DNA from: Alphaproteobacteria bacterium | GTDB taxonomy: Bacteria; Pseudomonadota; Alphaproteobacteria; Micropepsales; Micropepsaceae | Assembly: GCA_025924715.1 (NCBI GenBank) | Contig: JAICHV010000004.1 | Coordinates: forward strand, 1 to 64,000 | Reading direction: 5' to 3' | Length of the DNA: 64,000 bases | Part shown: positions 18,175-27,737 of the stretch, piece by piece | How the letters are laid out: each line of letters starts with the position of its first letter | Numbering within the stretch: the stretch's first letter is position 1 | Program-made: the position numbers and the translations under genes | Notes under the pieces: model-generated | What the model saw: only the letters and a program-made list of their open reading frames with translations | Databases searched by the model: none | What the model was told of the DNA's origin: nothing

Positions 18175-18893
18175 GGGCGGTGATTATCGGCGCGACCGCC
18201 GGCGTCGGCCGCAGTCTGGCCGAGCGGTTGGCGCGCCAAACGGCGGACCTTGTGCTGATAGGGCGCGATGCCCGCGATTTGGAGGTTGTCGCGGACGATC
18301 TTCGCTTGCGGTCGGGCGCAAAAATTTATCCCGTTCTGCTCGATGTCGCCGGAATGCAGAGCCCCCAACTTTGCGAGGCCATAGCGGCATCAGTCGGCGT
18401 GATCGATGCATTATTTGTCATAGCCGGCGTCACCGATCCTGATGACCGCGGACTTTTGTCCGAGACTGCGTTGGACCGTATAACCCAGGTTAATTTCGTC
18501 GGGCCGGCGAAATTGATCAATGCGCTGCTGCCGCTGTGCGGCCCCGCATGTCATATTGTAATAGCCGGTTCCGTCGCCGCCATCCGGCCGCGCGGCGTCA
18601 ACTTCGTTTACGGCGCATCCAAGGCCGCACTGGAGTTCTACGCGATGGGATTGCGGCATGCCTTCGGTAGCCGGTTGGATTCGGTCGCCTGCTATCGCCT
18701 CGGCTATATCAGCACGGCCATGACATTTGGGCAGCAACTGCCGTTTCCGGCAACATCGCCCGAGGCGGTCGCGGATGTCATGGTGAAAAATCTGGGCCGG
18801 TCGGGCGTTTTTTATTTCCCAGGCTGGTGGAGTCTGCTGGCGATGCTACTGGTTCGGCTGCCCTGGAGCCTGTACAAAAATTTGCGTGCTTAA
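18171..18893 (+). CDS. dprE2: DprE2-like SDR (polyprenyl-phosphoryl-2-keto-ribose reductase)
   Basis: A 240-residue short-chain dehydrogenase expected to reduce the 2-keto intermediate made by the DprE1-like oxidase, giving the arabinose lipid. The cofactor motif GATAGVGRS (residues 7-15), the catalytic Ser in AGSVAAI and YGASK (about residues 146-150) are present. A hydrophobic C-terminal helix (GWWSLLAMLLVRLPWSLYKN) resembles the membrane-facing tail of mycobacterial DprE2. ATG 18171 overlaps the upstream stop by four bases. Generic SDR activity is certain; the DprE2 role rests on tail features and neighbourhood. Confidence 0.82.
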   Translation: MRAVIIGATAGVGRSLAERLARQTADLVLIGRDARDLEVVADDLRLRSGAKIYPVLLDVAGMQSPQLCEAIAASVGVIDALFVIAGVTDPDDRGLLSETALDRITQVNFVGPAKLINALLPLCGPACHIVIAGSVAAIRPRGVNFVYGASKAALEFYAMGLRHAFGSRLDSVACYRLGYISTAMTFGQQLPFPATSPEAVADVMVKNLGRSGVFYFPGWWSLLAMLLVRLPWSLYKNLRA

Positions 18894-18920
18894 CCGCGCC
18901 GCTTCGGATTGGAACTGGAT

Positions 18921-19733
18921 ATGACGGAACAAATTGAACGTCCTGAGATGCTCACCACACGGCGGTTTTGGAACGCCAATCCGTGCGGCGCGCGCGGAAG
19001 CTATGAGGACCTAAAGGCCCAGCGCTATGCGATGGAGCCCTGGGTTCCACAGGAATTGCGGGCGATCGCCGCCACGCGGCCACGCGCGCTGCTGGAAGTG
19101 GGCTGCGGACAGGGCGTGGATTCCATCGAACTTTGCTCTCTTCTGCCGGCTGAAAGCTCTTATGTCGGAATAGATTATTCCGAAAACAGCGGTGCGGCGG
19201 CTCGGGCGAATGCGGCTGCCTGCCGTGACAAACTCGCCGTTACGCCCTCCTATCAAGTCGGCAACGCTGAAGCGTTGCATTTCGAAGATGCGCAGTTCGA
19301 TGCCGTCTATTCGATGGGTGTATTGCACCACACTCATGACGAACGGCGCGCGATAGCCGAGGTCAGGCGCGTGCTTCATCCGCAAGGGACCGCCTATATC
19401 GCTCTTTACCGGAAGCCCTCGATCAAGGTGGGGATTGCGCAGGGCCTGCGGTTATTGCAACGCAATGCCGATTTCGTATTTCGCACCGACCGAAGCATTT
19501 ATTCGCTCATCAAACGCTTCGGGACATCCTCCAAGCTGTTTGGAACTATGTTCCACGAGTGTTTCGGAGTACCGTATCTCAAATGGTATAACAGGCGCGA
19601 AATCGAATCCTTGTTCTCGGAGTTTTCGCAGGTTTCCCTGAAGATATATGGTGCCAATCTGGGACGGTTTTCGCGAGGGGGGAATCGCGAAACGCCGACC
19701 GGCTATTTTTGGTATATTACCGCGTCCAAATAG
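18921..19733 (+). CDS. Class I SAM-dependent methyltransferase
   Basis: A 270-residue Methyltransf_11-type protein. The SAM-binding motif LLEVGCGQGVDS is near residue 55, the acidic post-II region VGIDYSE near 82 and the catalytic-side motif FDAVYSMGVLHHTHD near 128. ATG 18921 is preferred to the in-frame TTG 18909. It follows the DprE2-like gene by 27 bp and is likely the last gene of that operon. The acceptor is unknown; O-methylation of the pentose-containing glycan or lipid is plausible. Confidence 0.82.
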   Translation: MTEQIERPEMLTTRRFWNANPCGARGSYEDLKAQRYAMEPWVPQELRAIAATRPRALLEVGCGQGVDSIELCSLLPAESSYVGIDYSENSGAAARANAAACRDKLAVTPSYQVGNAEALHFEDAQFDAVYSMGVLHHTHDERRAIAEVRRVLHPQGTAYIALYRKPSIKVGIAQGLRLLQRNADFVFRTDRSIYSLIKRFGTSSKLFGTMFHECFGVPYLKWYNRREIESLFSEFSQVSLKIYGANLGRFSRGGNRETPTGYFWYITASK

Positions 19734-19987
19734 CTCTGTTGAAAATTGCGATGTTTCTCGGCGCGGCGCTTGATGCAGATTTCCCAGAGACAGGACGGCC
19801 ATAAATACACTCGCAATCGAGCGAGGGCTCGCTGCCCATCAGCACAGCCTACGATCGTCACTTCTGCCGCTCGCCCCGCTCCCACCTTCATGGCTGCCTT
19901 TCGCTCCCCTGGAAAGCCGCGGGTCCACCATTGCTTTTAACCCGCCATCCGGTCAAAAGCGGTCACAAAAGGTGGCTTAAGTCCTTC

Positions 19988-21040
19988 ATGAACCTCGAAG
20001 ACTTCGATTTTGCCCTGCCAACGGAATTGATCGCCCTGCGCCCGGCCGTGGAGCGCGACGCGGCGCGGCTGATGGTGGTGCATCCGGACGGACGCCTGGA
20101 GCACGCCCTGTTCCGAGATTTGCCGGACTTTTTGCGCCGGTCCGATGTTCTGGCCCTCAATGACAGTCGGGTGGTGCCCGCCCGATTGGAAGGACGCCGG
20201 CTGCCCCGCCAGGAGGGTGAGCCCGGAGTGGCGGTTGAAGTGACTTTGCTACAAGACTTAGGGCAGGGGCGTTTTTCCGCCTTCGCGAAGCCCGCCCGTC
20301 GGCATCGCCCAGGGGACCGACTTTGGCTAGGGGAGGCGCTTGCGGCCGCTGTGGAAGCCCGTGATGGCCCGGAACTGACCTTGCGGTTTGCGCCCCATCC
20401 GGAAGGGCTGGGCGCTGTTTTGGAGCGGGTGGGCCAAATGCCGCTCCCTCCTTACATCGCCGCCCGCCGGCCGCCGGACACCCAGGATCGAGAGGACTAC
20501 CAGACGGTCTATGCCCGCGAAGCAGGATCGGTTGCTGCCCCCACGGCAGGGCTGCATTTTACGCCAGAGCTGCTGGAACGGCTGGCGGGGCAGGGGGTGG
20601 GTCTGCCCCGGCTGACCCTGCATGTGGGACCTGGTACCTTCCTGCCCGTGACCGCGCAGGAGGTCAGTCAACACGTGATGCATTCCGAGCGCGCGGTCCT
20701 CTCGGCCGATGCAGCCCAGCAGATGAACAGCGCGCGCAAGGCGGGCGGCCGGTTGGCCGCCGTGGGCACCACGACGCTTCGCACCATCGAAAGCGCCGCC
20801 GACGAGGATGGCAAAGTCCAAGCGTTCGACGGCCAGACCGACATCTTCATTACCCCCGGCTATCGTTTCCGGGCCGTGGACATGCTGGTGACCAATTTCC
20901 ACTTGCCCTGCTCGACCCTGTTCATGCTGGTGGCCGCCTTCAGTGGGCTGGAGGTGATGAAAAATGCCTATGCGCAAGCGATCGCCCATCGTTATCGCTT
21001 TTATTCCTACGGCGATGCCTGTCTGCTAATCAGGCCATGA
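19988..21040 (+). CDS. queA: S-adenosylmethionine:tRNA ribosyltransferase-isomerase QueA
   Basis: QueA makes epoxyqueuosine at position 34 of tRNAs with GUN anticodons. The 350-residue product shows the family blocks near the start (FALPTELIALRP, then LALNDSRVVPARL), PLPPYI with YQTVYA, APTAGLHFT, THVGPGTF-type LHVGPGTF and the C-terminal TNFHLPCSTL. The frame extends upstream, but ATG 19988 gives the standard length. tgt, the next queuosine enzyme, lies 2.5 kb downstream on the same strand, separated by two heptose genes. Confidence 0.97.
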   Translation: MNLEDFDFALPTELIALRPAVERDAARLMVVHPDGRLEHALFRDLPDFLRRSDVLALNDSRVVPARLEGRRLPRQEGEPGVAVEVTLLQDLGQGRFSAFAKPARRHRPGDRLWLGEALAAAVEARDGPELTLRFAPHPEGLGAVLERVGQMPLPPYIAARRPPDTQDREDYQTVYAREAGSVAAPTAGLHFTPELLERLAGQGVGLPRLTLHVGPGTFLPVTAQEVSQHVMHSERAVLSADAAQQMNSARKAGGRLAAVGTTTLRTIESAADEDGKVQAFDGQTDIFITPGYRFRAVDMLVTNFHLPCSTLFMLVAAFSGLEVMKNAYAQAIAHRYRFYSYGDACLLIRP

Positions 21041-21164
21041 TTGATTTTCGCCAGACAATCCCTTTGATAGGCGATGGGCCTCACACGGCCCGGAGGCACG
21101 ATCCGAGTACAGTGTAATTCTTACGCAGCCCGAGTCCTTATGGAGATCGCTCGCCTCGCCCAAA

Positions 21165-22529
21165 ATGACGTCTGAAAGGGGGGAACGGCCTTTGGAGCAT
21201 GCCACGATCTTGGCGGGAGGCATCGGCTCGCGCGCACGTAGTATGACCCAGGACCGGATCCCCAAGGCTCTCCTTCCAGTGGCGGGGGTGCCGATCGCCT
21301 TGCGCCAAATGGAGGCCCTGGCGCGCGAAGGAATTCGGGCTGTCACCATCCTGGCCGGCCATCTGGGGGAGCGGCTGGCGCTGGCCTTGGTTGCACAGGC
21401 CCGCAGGCTTTCCCTGACCATGGACGTGATCGTGGAAAGGGAGCCGCTGGGAACAGCCGGCTGTCTCACCGCGTTGCGCGGCCGCACCCATGACACCTTG
21501 ATCGTCTATGGCGATATGCTGTTCGAGATGGACCTGTCGCGACTTACGGCGTTCCACCGCCAGCGCGGCGCGATGGCGACTATCGTCGCGCATCCCAACG
21601 ACCATCCGGAGACATCGGACCTGCTTGTGGAGCGCGATGGCTTGGTGCGGGCTGTTCTGCCGGCCAAATTTCGTCGCAAAGGTGATTTTCGCAATCTGGT
21701 GCCCGCGGGGTTGTTCCTGGCCACCCCGCAATTTCTGGAACAGGTGACGCCAGGCGTGAAGGCCGACTTGATCCTGGATTCGCTGCCGCGGCTGCTCGCG
21801 CAGGGAAAATCCATTGCCGTTTACAACACGCCCGAATATTTGCGCGATATTGGTACCCCCGACCGCCATGCGCTCGCCGAGGCTGATATCGCCAATGGCC
21901 GGGTGGCACGCGAGAGCCTGCGCCGACGGCGGACAGCTATCTTTTTTGATATCGACGGCACCTTGGCCGAAGAGCCCGGCGGCCATGGCGTGCTGTCGCC
22001 CGATCAGGTGGCCCTGCTGTCTGGCGCGGCAGAGGCGCTCAAGCGCGCCGTCGCGGCCGGCTATCTCACCGTGGCGGTGACCAATCGTCCCCAGCTCGCC
22101 AAGGGATTGGTCACCGAGGATGGGCTGGACGCTATTTTCGGACGACTGGAATGCATGCTCGCGCGCGACCAGGCTTGGCTGAACCGCATCTATTATTGTC
22201 CGCACCACCCCGAAGCCGGGCGTGCGGGCGAGGTGGCGGCGCTGAAGATCGCGTGCCGCTGTCGCAAGCCCGCGCCAGGATTGCTGGAAGAGGCGGCGCG
22301 CGACCTTAATATCGACTTGCGCAATTCGGTCCTGATCGGCGACAGTCTGCGCGATATCGGCGCCGCCCAGGCGCTTCACATTCCGGGCTTGGGCGTGCGG
22401 ACGGGTTATGGCTGCCGCGACACACAGCGATATCCTGGGCTACCGCCCAAACCGGCGCATATGTTCGACGATGTTTTGGAGGCAGTGAATTTCATGACGG
22501 CGCAGCAAAATAGCCAAGCGACGCCATGA
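21165..22529 (+). CDS. HddC-GmhB fusion: heptose-1-phosphate nucleotidyltransferase + heptose bisphosphate phosphatase
   Basis: Bifunctional protein of about 454 residues for activated D-glycero-D-manno-heptose. The N-terminal domain (about 12-235) is a sugar-phosphate nucleotidyltransferase with ILAGGIGSRARSM, KALLPVAG and VYGDMLFEMD, HddC-like (GDP-heptose forming). The C-terminal domain (about 255-445) is a HAD phosphatase of the HisB/GmhB family with FFDIDGTLAEE and the Zn-binding loop (CPHHPEAG ... CRCRKP), and late VLIGDSLRDI. The start is uncertain: ATG 21165, or TTG 21192, which has a GGGGGG-type ribosome-binding site. ATGA overlap with hddA. The isomerase GmhA is not in the window. 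Confidence 0.85.
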   Translation: MTSERGERPLEHATILAGGIGSRARSMTQDRIPKALLPVAGVPIALRQMEALAREGIRAVTILAGHLGERLALALVAQARRLSLTMDVIVEREPLGTAGCLTALRGRTHDTLIVYGDMLFEMDLSRLTAFHRQRGAMATIVAHPNDHPETSDLLVERDGLVRAVLPAKFRRKGDFRNLVPAGLFLATPQFLEQVTPGVKADLILDSLPRLLAQGKSIAVYNTPEYLRDIGTPDRHALAEADIANGRVARESLRRRRTAIFFDIDGTLAEEPGGHGVLSPDQVALLSGAAEALKRAVAAGYLTVAVTNRPQLAKGLVTEDGLDAIFGRLECMLARDQAWLNRIYYCPHHPEAGRAGEVAALKIACRCRKPAPGLLEEAARDLNIDLRNSVLIGDSLRDIGAAQALHIPGLGVRTGYGCRDTQRYPGLPPKPAHMFDDVLEAVNFMTAQQNSQATP

Positions 22530-23506
22530 TTGTTTCCTGCGCGCCCTTTCGGGTCAGCTTCGGCGGGGGCGGCTCCGATATACCGGTATTCTACCGCAAG
22601 TCCCGCGGCGCCGTCTTATCTTGTTCCATAGCCAAATATTCCTTTGCCATCGTCCATGCCTATTTCAACGAATACAAATACTACCTCAAATATGCGCGTA
22701 CCGAACTGACGGACAGGCTGGACGCGGTCGAGCATCCTTTGCTGCGCGAGGCGCTGCGCATGCAGAACATCGAGCCCGGCATCGAGGTTACCTCGGTCGC
22801 CGACATCCCGTCCGGCACGGGCCTGGGATCCTCCAGTTCCTTCGCGGTGGCGTTGCTCAACGCGCTATACGCCCATCGCCGCATTTTCGCTTCCAAAGAC
22901 CAACTGGCACGGGAGGCCTGTATTCTGGAGATCGACAAGCTCGGCGAGCCGATTGGAAAGCAGGATCAATACGCTGCCGCCTATGGCGGCCTCAATTTTA
23001 TCGAATTCCATCCCAATGACAGTGTTACAGTACTGCCGATGGCATTGCCCCAGGCCCTAATGATGGAACTGGAGAGCAATCTGATGCTGTTCTACACCGG
23101 CGACCAGCGGGAGGCGCACACATTGTTATCTGCCCAGGTCTCGGCAATGCAGTCCGACGCGGCAAAGTTCGCTGTTATGGAGCGGATGGTGGCCCTGGCG
23201 TATGAGATGCGGGATCTTCTCGTCGCTGGCAACTTGGCAGGTTTCGGTGAGGCACTACACGTGGGCTGGCAAATGAAGCGCAGCCTGGGTGTCGGGATTT
23301 CTTACCCGCGTATCGACGCGGCCTATGCCAGGGCGCGCGCGGCCGGTGCCATTGGTGGCAAGCTGGCAGGGGCGGGGGGGGGCGGATTCTTAGTGCTTTA
23401 TTGTCCCAATGCCCGGCAAGGGGAAGTGCGGGCGGCACTCTCGGGCTTGAAAGAGGTCGATTTTAAATTCGACCAGGCCGGCGCTCGCGTGGCATTTGCC
23501 CAATGA
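22526..23506 (+). CDS. hddA: D-glycero-alpha-D-manno-heptose 7-phosphate kinase HddA
   Basis: GHMP-family kinase that phosphorylates D-glycero-D-manno-heptose 7-phosphate at C1 on the route to GDP-heptose. The 326-residue product has the opening APFRVSFGGGGSDIP, the ATP-binding PSGTGLGSSSSFAV block (about residues 92-105) and the C-terminal GGKLAGAGGGGFLV. It overlaps the fusion gene by four bases, so kinase, phosphatase and nucleotidyltransferase are made together. A 9-G run encodes part of the last motif. tgt follows after 39 bp. Confidence 0.9.
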   Translation: MIVSCAPFRVSFGGGGSDIPVFYRKSRGAVLSCSIAKYSFAIVHAYFNEYKYYLKYARTELTDRLDAVEHPLLREALRMQNIEPGIEVTSVADIPSGTGLGSSSSFAVALLNALYAHRRIFASKDQLAREACILEIDKLGEPIGKQDQYAAAYGGLNFIEFHPNDSVTVLPMALPQALMMELESNLMLFYTGDQREAHTLLSAQVSAMQSDAAKFAVMERMVALAYEMRDLLVAGNLAGFGEALHVGWQMKRSLGVGISYPRIDAAYARARAAGAIGGKLAGAGGGGFLVLYCPNARQGEVRAALSGLKEVDFKFDQAGARVAFAQ

Positions 23507-23545
23507 GGATGTCGGCCCTCTCAGCCGCGCGGCGGCATCGTCCAT

Positions 23546-24655
23546 ATGACTGATTTTCGCTTCGAATTGCTAGGCACGGATGGGCAGGCCCGCACCGGCC
23601 TGATCCACACCCCGCGCGGGGATATCCGCACGCCGGCCTTTATGCCGGTGGGGACCGCCGGTACCGTGAAGGCGATGTTGCCACAAAGCGTGCGCGAGAC
23701 TGGCGCGGACGTTATTCTGGGGAACACCTATCATCTGATGCTGAGGCCTGGCGCCGAGCGGGTGGCGCGGCTGGGCGGGCTGCACCGTTTCAGCGGTTGG
23801 GAACGGCCCATTCTCACTGATTCCGGCGGCTATCAGGTGATGTCGCTGTCCAAGCTGCGCAAGATAACCGAGGAAGGCGTTCGCTTCCGCTCGCATGTCG
23901 ACGGCTCGGAGCAATTCCTGTCGCCGGAACGGGCGATGGAGGTGCAGCGGCTGCTCGGTTCAGACATCCAGATGGTACTGGACGAATGTCCGGCGCTGCC
24001 GGCCGATGAAGCCAGAATCGAAAAATCCTGGGAGTTGTCCTTGCGCTGGGCGCGGCGTTCTAAACAGGCATTCGGCGAGCAGCCCGGCCATGCCTGTTTC
24101 GGCATTGTCCAGGGCGGCACCTATCCCAAGCTGCGCCGCCGCTCGCTGGAAGACTTGATGGAAATCGGATTCGACGGCTATGCCGTGGGCGGTCTGGCGG
24201 TGGGTGAAAGCCAAAGCGAAATGTTCGACACCCTGGATGCGGTTGCCCCCCATATGCCGGCGAACCGGCCCCGCTATCTCATGGGCGTGGGCAAGCCATC
24301 CGACATTATCGGCGCGGTGCTTCGGGGCATCGACATGTTTGATTGCGTGCTCCCCACCCGTTCCGGGCGCAACGGCCAGGCCTTTACTCCCGAAGGCGCG
24401 CTCAATCTCAGAAATGCGCGCTTCGCCGATGACAGCGGTCCAATCGATCCGGCGTGTTCCTGTCCCGCTTGCCGGCAATTCAGCCGGGCTTATTTGCATC
24501 ATGTGGTGAAAGCCGGAGAAATCATCGCTGCCATGCTTTTGACATGGCACAATTTGTTCTTTTACCAGCGGATCATGGCCGGACTGCGCCAAGCCATCTC
24601 CAGCGGGCAGCTGCAGTCATGGGTCGCGCGGTTCCATCAGGGCGTGGTGGACTGA
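23546..24655 (+). CDS. tgt: tRNA-guanine transglycosylase (queuine tRNA-ribosyltransferase)
   Basis: Tgt exchanges guanine-34 for preQ1 in tRNA. The 369-residue product has the start-proximal [10 protein letters not shown], the catalytic [20 protein letters not shown] for substrate binding, the nucleophile block [14 protein letters not shown], and the zinc site CSCPACRQ with downstream His. Length and blocks are standard. It is the last gene of the queA-heptose-tgt run; the downstream 222 bp to the convergent gene shows no clear terminator. Confidence 0.97.
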   Translation: MTDFRFELLGTDGQARTGLIHTPRGDIRTPAFMPVGTAGTVKAMLPQSVRETGADVILGNTYHLMLRPGAERVARLGGLHRFSGWERPILTDSGGYQVMSLSKLRKITEEGVRFRSHVDGSEQFLSPERAMEVQRLLGSDIQMVLDECPALPADEARIEKSWELSLRWARRSKQAFGEQPGHACFGIVQGGTYPKLRRRSLEDLMEIGFDGYAVGGLAVGESQSEMFDTLDAVAPHMPANRPRYLMGVGKPSDIIGAVLRGIDMFDCVLPTRSGRNGQAFTPEGALNLRNARFADDSGPIDPACSCPACRQFSRAYLHHVVKAGEIIAAMLLTWHNLFFYQRIMAGLRQAISSGQLQSWVARFHQGVVD

Positions 24656-24877
24656 TCGTTCCATTGCAAAACGTTTCAGCCGGATAGTACTCCTCCACAC
24701 CACTACTTCGCGACCAACTCCTCCAATCGCAGCGCGATCCGTTACCGAGCCAGCCACCTTACAAGGGCGGGAGTTACAGCCAGTCGCGTCGGATGACGAA
24801 GCAACTGCTCTATCGCTTCCGGCCGGCCTCGGTGGACTTCACCCTTTACCGCCCACCGAACCATCGCGTCGCGGTGT

Positions 24878-26500
24878 TTAATAATAAGGGCTGCGCGGTC
24901 CAAGTGTGCAGGGCTGGATTTTGCGATCAGACGCATGCGCCACCAATCTCGTCACCCGAACATTATCCCGGTCAATCCTTGTATAGCGAATGCCCGGCCG
25001 GTCGATGGATGCGCCCGGGGGCAATTTCTCCAACCTGGCCAGCGACCAACGCGCCGGATCGTGATTGTAATTCGAGAAGGGCGCAGACAAAAAGTCTACC
25101 TTTTGGTCGATGAAGTATCCATCGTGGTCGTTATAGCCGTGGCAAAGGTATTTCAAAAAGACCACATCCAGAATGCCATCTAGCGAACGAATGACAAAGC
25201 GGTTATCCAGAACGTCGCGCGCCTGAACCTCCTGGGCCGCGATCACCACTGGCCTCATCGAGGGGTTTCCGAGCTGCGTGAGGAACCTCTCCGAGGCGTA
25301 TGGCCGCTGCAGTGGCATCTCCATCGCCGCAACCAGTGAATCGTGAGGAAAGGCGCTCCGTATGAGCGTTTCGTATGCGCCGACGGCAAGGAACGAAAAG
25401 ACCGCCCCGCCGACTACCAACCACCCTCGACGGCCGCCGCGGAGCAGCTCGCTGCATCCAAAGGCCGCTGCTAGAATTCCGAAGGGCCAAACATAAATGG
25501 TGTAGCGGGCAAAATGCAGCGCGGTCACCAGATTGAAGATATAGCTTCCCATTTGGCCAAAGAATTCGACGCCACAAAATATCAGCGGCCACCGTCCCGG
25601 CCGACTGTCTCGGACCGCCACGACAACTGCGTACAAGGCCGGCAGAACAATCGAGAAATAAGCAGCAAGGCGAGTCACCACCTTGGTGTTGATGGCCAGA
25701 CCCAGGATCCAGACGCTGTCGACATCGATGGATTCCAGCAACCGTGCATAACCCGCGCCGAAAGGTAGAATCCCGGTCCAGTGACGGAACAACAGCACAT
25801 ACGCGATGACAAAGAAGCCGGCGATGGCTGCAAAGAAAGCGGCTCGGCCGATCACGGACCGGTCGAATTTTTTCCTTACCGTGGTCAAGGCCGCGATCCG
25901 CGCCAGCCACGCCACCGCGCCGAACGGAATCGCTTCGGGGCGAATCCAGAACATCAGCCCCATGAACAGGGCAAGCAAACAGTCGCGCCTGAACGTTGGC
26001 GGCGCCGCGCTGGAAACCCAACCACCGTCGATCGCCAATACCGTCCAAGTTAAGATCAGGGCGCCAAAAAAAGCATTCTCGCTGCCCAGCATGCCGTTAT
26101 AGATGCTGCCCGGCAGCAACAGGGTGGCAGCCGAGGCCAGCGCCGGCCATGACCCGGCCAATCCCAACCGACGGCCCAGCCGCCAGGTCTGAAAAGCAAT
26201 GATATAAAGCGAGAACAGCCCGATCAGCTTCATCACCAGCGGTGCGCCTGCTTCGCCGAAAAGCTTCGTCGCGGGAACGACCGCAGCGAACATGAAGCCC
26301 ATCGATGTCTGTCCGCTGGAGGGCTGGCCCGGGTTGAATTGCAGGGGAAATCCGTCCAGAAAATTGCGCGCATAGACCAAATGGATCTCGGCATCGCCGC
26401 TGAAGGTGTTGAAGTAAAACAGCGGGTGCAGGGCGGCTACCACCAGCGCCACCGCCATCAGGCCCTTGAGCAAACGGTTTTCAGGCAGCAGGCCGGGCAT
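24878..26500 (-). CDS. GT-C-like membrane glycosyltransferase
   Basis: A 540-residue polytopic membrane protein with about 10-12 hydrophobic segments and a C-terminal periplasmic-type domain. The first large loop holds GDAEIHLVYARNFLDG and FNPGQPSSGQTS, a layout shared with GT-C arabinosyl- and mannosyltransferases where an acidic residue near the first helix is catalytic. Conserved WIRPEAIPFG lies near residue 190. It sits between tgt and the seven-gene operon carrying the phosphoribosyl-lipid synthase, in opposite orientation to both. Candidate enzyme using a polyprenyl-phosphate pentose; acceptor unknown. Confidence 0.66.
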   Translation of the reverse strand: MPGLLPENRLLKGLMAVALVVAALHPLFYFNTFSGDAEIHLVYARNFLDGFPLQFNPGQPSSGQTSMGFMFAAVVPATKLFGEAGAPLVMKLIGLFSLYIIAFQTWRLGRRLGLAGSWPALASAATLLLPGSIYNGMLGSENAFFGALILTWTVLAIDGGWVSSAAPPTFRRDCLLALFMGLMFWIRPEAIPFGAVAWLARIAALTTVRKKFDRSVIGRAAFFAAIAGFFVIAYVLLFRHWTGILPFGAGYARLLESIDVDSVWILGLAINTKVVTRLAAYFSIVLPALYAVVVAVRDSRPGRWPLIFCGVEFFGQMGSYIFNLVTALHFARYTIYVWPFGILAAAFGCSELLRGGRRGWLVVGGAVFSFLAVGAYETLIRSAFPHDSLVAAMEMPLQRPYASERFLTQLGNPSMRPVVIAAQEVQARDVLDNRFVIRSLDGILDVVFLKYLCHGYNDHDGYFIDQKVDFLSAPFSNYNHDPARWSLARLEKLPPGASIDRPGIRYTRIDRDNVRVTRLVAHASDRKIQPCTLGPRSPYY

Positions 26501-26702
26501 CGGGCGGTTCGATCGACTTTGGGGATGGGCGGCGAGAGAACAAGATATTTCCGCCTCCCTTGCAAGGGCGCTGCCGCCGCAGCATCGCGGATCTCCTGGT
26601 TAACCGCTAAGCTGTTGACAATTCACCCAAATATATCCATTGATCGCGCTCTTTCGCGGCCCCTTCCCTGGCACGCGATGCGTCCAGCTTCAAGGATCGC
26701 CT

Positions 26703-27737
26703 TTGGCTCTGCATCTTGTCACCGGCGGCTCGGGTTTTGTCGGCGCCACCATCGCCCGCCGTCTGGTGGATCGCGGCGAACAGGTCCGCGTCCTCGATAT
26801 CTGGCGCTCGCCGGACCTTCCCCCCACGGTCGAATTTGTTCACGCCGATATCAATGACGCCCCCGCCGTGGCGCAGGCGATGCGCGGCGTCGATTTCGTG
26901 CATCATAACGTCGCGCTGGTGCCCCTGCACAAGGCCGGAAACCGCTATTGGACGGTGAATGTCGAAGGCACCGAGATCGCGCTGGAGACCGCGCGGGCCG
27001 CCAAGGTGAAGATGTTTTCCCATATGTCGTCCAGCGCGGTGTTCGGGCTTCCCACCGTCATGCCCATCACCAATGAGACGCCGCGTCAGCCGATCGAAAT
27101 CTATGGACGGGCGAAGAAGGCCGGCGAGGAATTGGTCATGGCGGCCCAGGCCGCCGGTTTTGCCGCCTGCATCATCCGGCCGCGCACCATTATCGGCACC
27201 GGACGGCTGGGAATCTTCCAGATCCTGTTCGAATGGATCAAGGACGGCGCCAATATCTACACCATCGGCAAAGGCGAGGGGCTGTTTCAATTCGTCCATT
27301 GCGACGACCTCGCGGACACGTCGATCCTGGCCTGTTTGCAGCAGACTCCCGGCGTGTTCAATGTCGGCACCGACCGTTTCGGCACTTTGAAGCAGGACCT
27401 GGAAGCGCTTTGTGCCCATGCCGGCACCGGCAGCCGGGTCAAGAGCCTGCCCGTGGGTCTATCGATCAACGCCTTGCGGATGCTCGATGTGCTGGGCCTG
27501 TCTCCGCTGGGGCCCTGGCATTACCTGACCTATCACAAGCCGTTTTATTTCGATTCCGAGCCGGTCTATCGCGCCCTCAACTGGAGGCCGCGCTACAGCA
27601 ATCGCGAGATGATGTGCGATTCCTATGACTGGTTCGTCGGCCATCAGGCTGAACTGGCCGCTGCCGGCAAAGATGCCTCGGCCCATAAAAGCCCTGTCAA
27701 GCAGGGCGTGCTCAAAATCCTCAAGGCGATTTCGTGA
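26703..27737 (+). CDS. NAD-dependent epimerase/dehydratase (extended SDR), first gene of 7-gene operon
   Basis: A 344-residue extended SDR with VTGGSGFVGATIARRL at the N-terminus, MSSSAVFG for the catalytic Ser/Thr site and YGRAK as YxxxK near residue 135. TTG 26703 is chosen as start: AAGGA lies 6 bp upstream and the fold begins at once (MALHLVTGGSG); the frame is open further upstream from 26640. The end overlaps the next start by GTGA. Substrate unknown; the chain resembles nucleotide-sugar dehydratases or 3-beta-HSD-like SDRs. All seven genes of this run to 32439 are spaced by no more than six bases. Confidence 0.8.
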   Translation: MALHLVTGGSGFVGATIARRLVDRGEQVRVLDIWRSPDLPPTVEFVHADINDAPAVAQAMRGVDFVHHNVALVPLHKAGNRYWTVNVEGTEIALETARAAKVKMFSHMSSSAVFGLPTVMPITNETPRQPIEIYGRAKKAGEELVMAAQAAGFAACIIRPRTIIGTGRLGIFQILFEWIKDGANIYTIGKGEGLFQFVHCDDLADTSILACLQQTPGVFNVGTDRFGTLKQDLEALCAHAGTGSRVKSLPVGLSINALRMLDVLGLSPLGPWHYLTYHKPFYFDSEPVYRALNWRPRYSNREMMCDSYDWFVGHQAELAAAGKDASAHKSPVKQGVLKILKAIS

